From contig NC_135562.1 of NCBI RefSeq assembly GCF_964340395.1, positions 19,308,126 through 19,365,625 of the forward strand: a DNA stretch of 57,500 nt. The letters are read 5' to 3'. Positions 22,600 through 34,500 of this stretch are shown here, piece after piece. Every line of letters begins with the position of its first letter. Position 1 is the stretch's first letter. The notes under the pieces were generated by a model. It worked only from the letters and a program-made list of their open reading frames with translations. It was not told where the DNA came from and made no database searches. The translations under genes and the position numbers were made by a program. This stretch comes from Glandiceps talaboti (taxonomy: Eukaryota; Hemichordata; Enteropneusta; Spengelidae).

Positions 22600-24000
22600 T
22601 TTATTTGCCATTTGCTAACAAAGCATTGGAAATTGATTTTTCACACGAGCTCATAAAAACAAAGTGGGACTAAAACTAAGAATATAAAAGAATGACAACA
22701 GACAATAAAATACACATGATACTAAAAACAGTATTAAGACAAGTTATAATAAAACAGGCGGTAGATGTCTATGTTCGGTTTAAAATACAGATCGCAGATG
22801 GAAATAAACTCTTCCTAAAACATTCTGTTCTTGTTCTGATACCGCCTACCATAGCGTAAAAGTTTAAAGAAATCATGTGCTGGATGGCTAGAATTCTGAA
22901 TAAAGGCTTTTGCTTTGTGCATAGTATGTGACTTATAAATGGAATGTAATGATGGCAATTCTATGCCGATGATTCTTTGTGCTGTCTGCACAACCCACTC
23001 AAGTGTATTAAATTCATTCTTGGATATATTATTGAACCAGACTGTGATAGCATATGTTAAAATACTCTCTATAACACTGCAATAAAAGTTGTCTAGAATG
23101 GAATTACTCATGCCAATTTTCTTCAAACGCCTCAGAAAATATAGACGTTGTTTTGCCTTCTTTACCAGGTAATCGGTATTAGTTTGCCAAGACAAACGAT
23201 TTGAAAGTTGAACGCCTAGAAACTTAAATGTAGAAACAATTTCAACTGTTCTATCATTGATGTTAATTGGAGCATGAGTCATATTGCCCTCCCTAAAATC
23301 AATGATTACTTCTTTGATTTTGTTCACATTCAATTCAAGATTGTTGACACTACACCAGTTTGCCAAATTTGCAATTTCACTCCTTATACGCAGACTCGTC
23401 ATTATCAGTAATTAAGCCCAAGGCCTTGGTGACCTTGGCAAAGTTTACAAGTTTTCATCATACAAGGGAGTACAGTAAAGGACTTAGGACACAACCCTGA
23501 GGAGCTCCTGTATTAAGAACTAATGTAGAAGATACATTGCTATTAATTTTAACAAACTGTGGCCTATCATAGAGAAAACTTAAGATCTACCTACACATGG
23601 AACGGCTAATTCCAAGGTCAGAAAGTTTTATGACTAACTTGGATGGAATAACAGTGTTAAACGCAGAGCTGAAATCGACAAATAGCATTCGAGCATATGA
23701 ATTATGTTTATCTAGATGAGTTAATTAATACTGAATGAAGTGCAACTGATACAGCATCTTCTACAGAGCGATAGGCACGGTATGCAAACTAATATGGGTC
23801 GATAGACTTTGGTAATATAGACTTAATATGGTGTAAGACTATGCGTTCGAAGCATTTCATGATGACAGATGTAAGTGCAACCGGCCTATAGTCATTCAAA
23901 CACTTGACTGGGAATTTCTTCGGTATGGGAATTATTACTGGATTTCTTAAATCAATGATTACCGTGAAACTACGCATTGAAATTTTTCTCATTTACAAAC
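22555..24000 (-). mobile_element. Non-LTR retrotransposon reverse transcriptase, degraded
   Basis: Read on the - strand, this copy shows an N-terminal RT block ([23 protein letters not shown]) at about 23800-23970. [12 protein letters not shown] motif A lies near 23680, GAPQGCVLSP near 23500, then a C-terminal region (22815-23402) with NLELN-K, FKFLGV, RLYFLRRLKK and a TAQRIIG block. Stops and frame changes separate the pieces. Where the catalytic F/Y-A-D-D box should be (about 23430-23445), the two aspartates are not readable. The 3' end has GGCAAATAAAG followed by (TTA)n at 22555-22599. It is 5'-truncated and inactive, a CR1-group-like family by recognition. Confidence 0.9.
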
Positions 24001-24029
24001 TTTTAAGTAGTCAAGTAGATGATTATATT

Positions 24030-24640
24030 TGCCAAAATGCAAGTCATTCAATGGAGTGCTTTTGGAGAAGTTGTCATTTTTAAATTTTTGTAAAATTCAA
24101 TATGGCTGCCATAGCGGTCAACTGATTGCAATACTTTTCACAAACTTGAAACACATCACTTAGATGATGCTATACACAAAAGATCACACCAAGTGGACTG
24201 CTCGTTCTGGAGAAAATGAAAAGGAAAAATTTATTCCATAATCCAATATGGTGGCCAAGGACATCTGACCGCACAGAATTTTATTGGCAAAATTAAAAGG
24301 GCAGGGGACATGCATACTACGTACCAAATTTTGAGCCAACTGCACCCCTATGTTCTGAGAAGTTGTATTAAGATTTTCACCAAATCTAATATGGCGGCCA
24401 GGTCACGTGACCACCCCCGAAATTCCTGGGTTAGGTGCATGTCAGAGTACTCATGGTCCCAGATAAGCTAACAAAGTTTGAAAGGTTTACAGGCAACGAT
24501 TTTCTAGTTCTAGCTCGACAAAAAAAAATGGCAAATGAAGGAGAAAAGAAAGAATATCTAGAAAGAAGAAGAAAAACCCTAACAACACCAATAGGGCCCC
24601 AAGGCCATAGGCTACAAAGTAATGGAATGCAGTAAGTAGT
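24030..24640. repeat. Three-fold degenerate repeat with ATGGCGGCC words
   Basis: AATATGGCTGCCATAGCGGTC (24100), AATATGGTGGCCAAGGACATC (24245) and AATATGGCGGCCAGGTCACGTGACC (24390) recur about every 145 bp. Each is preceded by an A/T-rich stretch and followed by text on a CAAACTTG or CAAATTTTG theme. An open frame at 24435-24635 follows with a lysine/arginine-rich end. I regard the block as an interspersed repeat rather than a gene. Confidence 0.65.
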
Positions 24641-24699
24641 ATGTGTCTTACAATCTTAAGTTTTGTTTGACAGTAGAGTTCCCCCCCCCCCTACATAAG

Positions 24700-25300
24700 T
24701 GTACGTGAAAAGTCTTAATATTTCAAACACTTTAATTTAAGCTTCATTATTACTGCCTTTACATTATATTTTTCAAAAAGGAGAAAAATTCTATCAAAGT
24801 GAGGTTAAATAATGCAATGAGATGTAATTGATAATGTTTAACTATTTGCTAGTCTACTGGAAAAGAAAAAAGAAAACCAGTCCATAAGGTATGCTGTGGT
24901 GGGGCGCCCTCTATGCTGTGGTGGGGCTGGGTAACATGACGTATTTAACAGTCTACAATGAAACATAACTAAATGGACAATTGCCGTTTTGTTGAAATAA
25001 CTACTGATGGGAGGACTATATTCCTTTGCAATTAACTACTTTTTTGATGGAGGTGACTCTTTTTAACTTGCATTCTCTGTTGTGAAGACAATGTTGCTAT
25101 ACTGACATATATGTTGATAACAATATACTGAATATCCTGACGTCACTAATGAAGAGTACCCTGCATAGAAAACAAATACAAAAGAATTAAGAAAATTTAA
25201 TTATATTCTGCTTTGCTTCTCACAATGACTACACATCGAAAACAACCTTATGGACAGCGCCCTCAATGGCACGTTTTGTATTTGTCTTGTTTTTCCCAAT
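24700..25300. repeat. Possible dispersed repeat related to 56020-56190
   Basis: TTTAAGCTTCATTATTACTG and TTTTTCAAAAAGGAGAAAAATT, then GAGGTTAAATAATGCAA, parallel 56038-56120. AACATAACTAAATGGACAA also parallels 56171-56192. Diverged, boundaries unclear, class unknown. Confidence 0.45.
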
Positions 25301-25461
25301 GACTGGCATACTAGTAAATAGTTTTGTTTCAGAACTAATTTTAATAACTACTTGATGTCTTATAGTGCATCTCTCTTTTACATAATAATATAATGTAAAA
25401 TGATATTGTATAAATGATATAAATACAGTGGATAATTTACCTGTGAATCGTACAGTATCTT

Positions 25462-25538
25462 TTATTTCATGAGAACCAAGCCAACAACACAGGAGATGAC
25501 CATCAAGAAAGTACTGATAGACTGAATACCTGCACCAC
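25462..25538 (-). CDS. Ig-protein exon 8: hydrophobic C-terminal tail
   Basis: The exon encodes a split Ser, then GAG, a short polar spacer (IQSIST), a 14-residue hydrophobic run (FLMVISCVVGLVLM) and a terminal Lys before TAA. The acceptor is TATCAATAG at 25539. Small residues (S-G-A-G), a spacer and a hydrophobic end at the very C-terminus match a GPI-anchor attachment signal. A short single-pass segment with one Lys as cytoplasmic tail is the alternative. AATAAA overlaps the stop codon and could serve as polyadenylation signal, though others downstream are possible. Confidence 0.78.
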
Positions 25539-28500
25539 CTATTGATAAAACATTAATGACAAACGATGAAATATAGAGCTTTCCGATTTTAACAAATGAT
25601 TTTTAAAATAACAACATTCTCATTGTTAATTCTGTATATTCAAGGTTTCACAACTGTATATATTTCATGACTGTGTATTCTGCACTGTGCAGTCAGCAAA
25701 TAAATGTCTTGACGAGGTCTGACTGTACAGTTAAGTACATAAAGCGTCCTTGAACACATGTGTATACTTTGTCATTATACTTGTTTGGATGCCCGCAGAA
25801 CATGTAATTGTCTGTGGTATATGTTTCTTTGTTTATTGTCAGTATATAATAACTAGATTTCAAAGATGTGTCTTTCCCCTGTGTTATAAATATCAATATG
25901 CAAAAGACAACCAATTTAAGGATTAAGATTGCGACACTAATTGTTTTTTCAATTTTTTTTATCACAGGAAATATAAATGATAATGATGATAATTTACAAT
26001 AGTAATAATGTATTAGTTACAATTCAGGTGAGATTGTTACCATGGATACTGAGTCCACTAGGAATAATCCAGCACATGGACCTATCTCAATGGTAAATAA
26101 ACTAATGACAAACGTTCAACTTGGTGATTTCTGTTAGTTGTCTGAGGTAGGGATGGTTGGGGTACATGTACTTAAGACCAACTTACTTCCATTCAGCATA
26201 ATTTGGTCAGTTTTAAACTGTCCTTGTAGTAATGGTGAGTTCTGCTTGGAGTCACATTTCAGGATAGCGTTGTTGTCAATTTTCTCTGGCACGAACGAGA
26301 TTGTGCTAGTAGTGGTGTATGTACCATCTAAGTTGATTTCTTGTCTGGTGGATCCACCTGGTACTATCTGGTTATTCTTTCTCCATTCTAGTTCAGCCGT
26401 GGGCAGTGCCCTCGTTGCCCTACATTCAAATTCCAACATTTTGCCTCCCGGAATGTACACACGTTCACCTGTTGATATTATTTCAACAGCTTCTGGCAGG
26501 TCTGAAACAATAGAAAATCAATGTGTTTACTGCTAACAGCAACAATAAACTAGCTAAAAGGTTTTTGTTTTCATTACATATTACATCATATATAGTTTTC
26601 GTATGTCATTCTGCTAACATCAGGGGAGGGGGGGGGGGGGGGGGGGGACGACGACCAGAAACCAACTTGGTTTTTTCACACATTAGAGCCCCAATGGTCT
26701 AATTGTTATTACTATTGTTCATTAATTTTTACCTCAGTGTTCACAAAGTGTAGACATGAAACGTTAACTCATGTAGTATGGCCCTTTTTTGTACATCGTG
26801 AATTTTTGGGATGCTGATATTATTTGGGATATAATATTCTATCATATTATTATTACATAAAATACACCTATGGGTGAATAAATTTGAAGAATTACAACTG
26901 AAATCCTTTTTCTTATAACCCGTTCTTGAAAAGTCATATGCCAGCAGCAATCATATTATTATCACCTTCTTCACTAACAAAAGTTCCAGTTGTTCATTTA
27001 ACATTTTAATCACAGTGACTTAGGGACAATCACACAATGACATATGAGCTCAATAAGCGAACTTCATTCATTTAGGGAGGAGGGGGTCTGGCATTAATGC
27101 GAATGCTGAACTTTATTGTTGCATTTCTAACCAAATTTCAATGGAAAACTTTCACTCCTTCAATGAGAACAGTTTCATATTTACTACTGAGATGTTGATA
27201 AGTGGAAAAAAAATTAATTCTCATATGAGATATGGTGATGGATTTCTGGTAGTATTTTAATTGCGTTTACAATCATGTTCACATCAATCGTAGTGGTGTG
27301 ACCACTACAGTTTTCATCATAGTTTAAATGATATACAATATATATAAATGTTTGATGTCGCACTTGTCAATGTTCACTTAGGGTTTTGATGTTCGTTTGT
27401 TGAGCTTGTGCGACATTGTGCGATTGTCCCTTATTTCTTGGTAATGTGATCCCACATTCGTAAAATCTACACCAAAAGTCATCGCAAACAAATTATTCGC
27501 TCTCAAATCTTAATCAATTAAGATGCAAGATGTTTTAAGTTTTCTAATTTTGGCATTTTTTCAAGGTTAAAATAGGTTTCAAGGTATTCTTTTTAAAAAC
27601 CTCCAAAAATATGGGACCAACAGAGCTGAAATTGAAATTTTAGTGCAGAATTCTTGAAGATAAGATGAAATGTCCATTGGTATTCGAGTTACACCTAAGA
27701 ATGTGCTGTGATATCATAAATATTAGCCTTGTCATTTACACTTCTCACAGTAAAGTTTTTTTTTAAGTATTGAGGTTGTTCAGCGCACACAACCTGACTC
27801 ACATTTTAGCATGAGTAAATGATCACAACAATCATGTTTATACAGATTTACAATATTGTGACTCCAATATGATTATGATTATGATCATAGCCTATATGTG
27901 GATGAGAGATTCACACAATCAATATAGAGCTAGAGGTGAATGTAGGACATTGTACACCTTAACAGATTGCTGTCAGCTGTCAGCTGTTTTTCGGAACCAT
28001 TGGCATTAAGAAGGAATGTAAGTTCCACCCCTTCCCTCCATGTTTTAACAAAATCATTGCAATGGCATTGGAATTATGGAAACCATATGCTTTTAATTAA
28101 TATAAGAGTTGGCAATATATGTTCTTGTTTTACCTACAGTTTTAGAATTATGATTATAAATATCACTTAACCATCACAGATGCTGTGGATTTTACTACAT
28201 CTGTGACTAATGGTTTTGGTTGACCTTTCACTGTACCTGTGAACCTTGTTCAGACTAGCACTCGGTATACATACTGACTGGCAAACCCAAACTTAATTGT
28301 CAAATACACAATTTGTAAGAATCAGTTTCAACCACAGTTACACCCAACTTCTAGGCAAGAACATAATTATACCATTATGAGATTCTACACTGCCCTGAAT
28401 AAGACCTCAGATGCTCAGTAAAAGATTTAGCATTCAAAAAATTAAATTCAAACACTTTACTTTAATAGACAACCAAACCAAGCGTATTCCCTCTAAAACA

Positions 28501-31500
28501 AATACTCTTCAACTTCAAGTCAGTATTTATATCAAGCTGTTGCATCCATTTTGTAGTTCTTTGCCTGTTTACTAAAGCACATGTCTGTTCATTGCTTGTA
28601 ACTGTTTGTGTCTGTGTACATGTATCAAAAATATTCCAATGATGTCTCAAAAACTGCTTGCCCAAACATAGAAAGGGAGCATGACATATGGATCTCAGAA
28701 ATTATTAGTTTTTTGTTTTGAAACTCATTCGGTTTTGCAGAGGAGACCAGAAGGGTTTCACGTGACACCCATGTGACCATTTTATCTGTTTTCTTACCAT
28801 TTGCGTCATTAGTCTTTCATTCAGACGATCAGTATTTTTTTAAATGACCATTACGAGTGTAATGCAACAAGGTGGTTGTGTTTAATTCAGTTTTTATAGT
28901 GTGTCTAAAATGAACACAGACTTTGGTACTCGACAAGTCAATGTTATTGATATCTACATTTCCGGGGTTTTCACCTCGGTCGTTTTAACACAAAATTATC
29001 TTTCTATGTATGCTTTTGTTACTTTTCTATTAATTATCGTCATGAATTTCATGGTTCTGCATCGATCTCCTGAATACCCCGCTTTAAAATGTTTTGATGT
29101 TTTCAAGATGGCGACCAATTGTGCGTGCATATAACATGCGAAGTCGCTTGATCATTGACGGTTGTCCTACACTTGCTGGCCGGACGTGCTTATTGACACT
29201 CTCGTGTTGTGCAGTGATCGTTTCCCATAACACTAATTGTCAGCATTTCCTCTTGTATCCTTAAAATTTTGTCCTTTTCACTCTTATCAAGACATTTTTC
29301 TGTTTATTTTCAGATTCGTCGCTATCGCTAGTCGATTTGCTGTGCTAAATCTGGACTTTCTTCTCTTCTTCATGTTACATTTTGATTCATATTAAACCAT
29401 CTCTGTGTTGACTTCTATAATTTTGTCTTCTGTGAGAAAAAGACGTGAATGTAATTTAACGTAAACCCCTTTCCCTACCCCCTGAGGATAGCTATATGAC
29501 TGATGTGGCCAAATGGAATTTAGCTTACATCTTACAAACTAATTTCTCAAAAAAGTTAATGTACAACAACGTTGCGTATTACAAATTTGTATGATAGAAG
29601 ATTGAGACCTCCAAGGCTTATTTTATGTCTAAAGCTTTACTATATTCAGAAAACACTCATATAGGGATCCATGTAGTGAATATTTTCCCCTTCACATGGC
29701 TTTCTTGCCAGTCAGTCAAATATCAAAATAAATTTTGTAAACCATTCATGTCACCAGTGTAGTATACTGAATTTCATACCAATTTGCACAGTATGCCACT
29801 AATACCAAGTTATAGTCTTGTATTTCAGTCATATATGACGAGACTGTGTTAACACTACTAGTACAATCATGGTGAATGAATTGAATGCAAACAGACCATG
29901 TGATATATGATCATACTATAAGTACATTGTGTTTTTGTATTAGTGCAAGATATCCTTATTTAATTTTTTTTTCTTCACTTTATCATTTGTTGTAGATTCA
30001 TTCAGTCTTTAGTGATACCCACACAAGAGGAGAATAAACAGCTACAGTTGGTGATGGATAGGATATATATATGTAGTTGAATGCCTGTGCCTAAAACACA
30101 CCAATGGGGGGGGGGGGGGTTCACCCTGTTTTTGAAATTGGCAGTAGGTGGGTCAACCCTGTTTTTGAAATTGGCAGTAGGTGGGACATGCTGTTTTGAA
30201 AATTGTGGATAAAAGGGTCATTGTGTTTTGGATTGTGATCGAAGAAAAAAATCCTTTTCTACAATGGCATATAGCCTTGTCTGAAATGTGGTACATGAAT
30301 TCTTTAATATTACTTATTAGATCAAACATAACTATAAATATACATATACATATATTACCAAGCTACCACACTAGTTACAGAACATGTCATGTAAATGTTT
30401 GGCTGTTTCACAATCAATGCTTCACTTATATTGCAGTTTGGGGCAAAAGTGAACTTGATGGTTCCGTAATGGTAATCTTCTAAGATAGTTTATAAAAGAA
30501 GTCAATCTAGATTGTTCTACTCATCAGTAGGAACTTGTCAAGGGGTCAATACACTTTCTATTTTGGACACTAAATGTTATTGACACTACAAATCACCACA
30601 TCTCATCAGATTCCAGTTTCTATTATACACTAGGTATGACCACCTAAAGTTCTCTAACATACCGGTGACTTCACTATACATGCAATATTAATGCCCCTAT
30701 ACCAATGTTATGGGGCCCATTTTTATATGACATGGGAAACTCATTTAAATTTAACTTCCATATACATTAGCTTTTCAAAGCTTGGAAATATTACCTCAAA
30801 GGCTGTGAATAACCTAAACAAACATTGCCTTAATAGAAGCAAAAAACTGCAGATCTGCCAGGGGGAAAACCTCAAGGACTCCCTCACCCCCAGAGGTCAC
30901 TCATACATTCAACCAACAATCAGATGCACCAACAACCTTTTTACTGTCATAATGGTATTAACTTTTCTTAAATAATTTCACCCTATTCTAATTTGAGATT
31001 ATATTGTCGTTTAAAGATGTGAAATGTTTGCCTATATAGGTAGTCTAAAATTGCCTTAAACTCCAAATCTCCCCTACCAATGATACTACCATTAGATGTG
31101 CTGACCTTTACTACATGTATATGATGATGCTATTTAACCTTTTAAGAACATACTTCAACCCTATGTAAGTTATAAAGAATAGTTTCTGATACTTGATGGT
31201 GCTGCCTTGTAAAGTATGGATTAAGTTATTCCTTGAAAGGGTCTGAATAGCCTAAATATAAATTGGCTTTAGGAGTAAAAATCCTCCACAGCTTCTAGAG
31301 GGAGACCCCCTCAGACATCCCATATGAGGTGGACATATCCCAGTCTCCAGCTCTGATCTTCTCCTCGTACTGTCAAGATGCTATCAAAATATATTTCAAA
31401 AGTATTTCAACTCTGTTTTTGCTTTTTACATGTTGATGCTGTCCTGTAAAGCTTGGAAATTATTGTCTGAAAGGGTCTGAATAATCTCAAAATTGACTTT

Positions 31501-34500
31501 TCAGAATAAAAAACCTCCAGGGCTTCAAGGGGGAGACCCCCTAGGACCCCCCCCCCCCCCCACCACCACCACCACCACCACCACCACCACACACACACAC
31601 GCACACATGAGGTGTACACATCCCAGTCTGAAGCTTTTCCCCCTACCTCTTACTGTCAAGATGCTATCAAACTATATTTCAAAAATATTTCAGCCCAATG
31701 TAGTTGCTTTTTACATGTTGGTGTTCTCTTGTAAAGCTTGGAAATTATTTTCTGAAAATATCTGTCAGTGAATAGTCATAAAATTAACTTTTCAGAGTAA
31801 AAAACCTCCTGGGCTTTTAGGGGGAGACTCCTAGGACCCTCCATAAGAGATGTATATATTCCCTTCTCAAGCCTACCTTTCATTGTCAAGATGCTAGCTA
31901 TTAAACTCCTTTTGGAATATATTCACCCTGTGTAGTCAATAATTATAATTATGATAGTGCTAACCCGGGATCTTATAAAGTAGATACAAGACAGTCACGC
32001 AGTCCACACTGAGTCACGATAAAAAAATACCTGTCTATTATCTAAGGGGGGGGGGGGGGGGGGGGGGGTGTCAGTGAGTTTTTGCCAGCCTGATTTAAGA
32101 ATCCTCCCCCCCCCCAGGCTGGAGAACTTGACCGGTCCCTAATTGAGACTTTGAACTGTGCTGCTGATTGCCACTTTGGTATTCCATGGAAATCAGTGAT
32201 AATAAACACACTTGACTGTAATATGTGCCAAGTAGATAGATTCTGAGTCATAATATTTGTTTTTATTGCTATGCCACATTTTTGTAATACATTATGAGTA
32301 AAGAAGTATTCATCATGGTCAAAATTTGTAGTTAATTCTTCATTTTGAAATTGGATACCTAATTTGCATATTTTTTGAATATATAATTAGTTTGTTTTGT
32401 AAACCACCCTCCCTTCTTGGTTTTGCAACTCCAAAGTGACGTCCAACTAAGTTATTACTTTGTGTGGCCTATAAATATAGTCTCTGTACTTATAACATGC
32501 TGTAGGTGTTTATGAATTCCTGAGTTGTTTACTTTTCCTGTTTGTAACAGGTTCAGATTGTCACTGCTTCGATGTCGTCAGTTGTATTTGGATATCATAA
32601 CATGACAATGTTTTCTTGCAAACCATTAAAACTGTAGCAACAGAATAATTTCCTTAATAGGTATTTAATCATGCTGAGGGCTTTTGATGATTATGTATCT
32701 GCATACACCAGTTAATGAGGGATTTATAAGTTAGACAACCTTGGTGACAGGGATTTGCACAGCATAACTCGTAAGGTACATATATATACCGCTATCTAGG
32801 AATAAGGATGATTAATGGATTTGTATTAACTGTGATGTAATGGATATATACTGATCTAGCTCTTTCAGTGCCCCATACAAACCATAGAAATATGCCACAG
32901 GTTATTGGGAAATTGTACATCATAGTAACATGGTGGTAATGGTGGTTGGCATGCTGGAGTATATATGCACACAAGATCAACCTTTGACAATTTGAACTTT
33001 GTTTGCAATGAACTTACTGCACAAAACTCATTTCAACAGTATGAGAATTTTATAACAAAGATCACTGATTGGTGGTCGTGTGTATCGATCAGCTCGTGGC
33101 AATATACAATGTACATACGAATTGGTCAATTCCCCTGGAGCATTGAAAGACTTAAGAAGTGGATAAATAAAATCTTTTACTCTTTATACTAATACCAGTA
33201 CTTACTGTGGATCCTGAGTTGGGTACTGACAACTTGGTGTTGCTTGGCAAGATAGAAATTTACTCTGCAAATGTAAATGCCAGAATCACTGGTTTTCAAA
33301 TGTTGGATGGTTAACTCTGCACTGGTCTGTAATGTTGTTACATGGACTCGGTCAAAAAATACACCCGGTGCCACACCACTTTCACTTCTGTAGATCAACT
33401 CAGCTGTGCCTTTATTGTCAGGAGTAAATTCCCACGTTATTACATGATCTGTGCCATGATTTGATGGTTCATCAAATGGACATTTTAAGTTGATAAAGTG
33501 GTCTTTGAGTCCTGTCAGTACATCTGTACTAAGAGTTGGTATGACTGTGGAGATAAACAAAGAATGTTGAAATTATGAGCAATATGTCAAAAGTTTGATA
33601 AACTATTAAAATTGGCTTATCTACCACAAATTCAAATATCAGAAACCACTATGAGCTACAACTTGTAAGTATCGTTTTCATCATTTTTTATTCCCAAATA
33701 AAAGGTTACCTATATTTTACCCTCTACTGTCACTTGTTACTGGTACTCACTGGCAAAACTCCCACTGCTGTGATACATATATTCTCATACCATATAAATA
33801 AAGTTATGTCTGTATTTATTCTTTATATATTAGACTACAGTAGGAGTTTTGAAAGTGGCTGCTGTTTTTAGTTAAGTGATACGTGAATTGTAAAATATAT
33901 GTAACAATTTTTTAACAAAAATGACAAAAAATACTTACAAGTTGCATACCATGTCTTTTCACACCTACCTGTTTTAGAGGTGACATCCTCTTGTTCAGGG
34001 TGTTCACTGGGTAATGGGCTGCCTATAGTAAAAGAAAAAAATATATGAGGTTTACCAGAAGCACACTTATTTTACTTGTACAAAAAATTATTTGGGTCAT
34101 AAATGGTAGTTATAAAATATGATGCACAAATCCCCTATTCAAACTAATTCATATACTTCACATATATAAACAACATGAGTTTCAAGTAGGCATGATTCAC
34201 TAAACAATAAGCTTCCATCTAACTTTAATAACTATATTTCTTTTATTGCACATAATCATAATACTCGCTGTAAATTGAGATATCTTCAAGACCCAAAATA
34301 TAATAGCTGACTTGGCCAATCTTCAATTCAGTTTGCCAGTTCTATCTCAGAAGTATCCTGGACAGTGCTAGGTTTACAACAGACTATATGCACTGGATTC
34401 TCAGTAAATATTAATAGGTAATTGGTTATTTGATAACATTTTATGGTATTTTGCTGTAACAATGATTTATTTTGTTTATTTTCTTAATTTGAAATGCCAG

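Larger units (their letters stand above)
26502..33205 (-). other. Large intron of the Ig gene (6.7 kb)
   Basis: It contains a G20 homopolymer at 26628-26647, AT-rich DNA with no supported exon to about 30.1 kb, the inverted dispersed repeat at 30106-30403, the tandem array at 30680-31940 and a G23 tract at 32046-32068. A small + strand frame at 28901-29134 is hydrophobic but has no supporting features. Confidence 0.7.
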
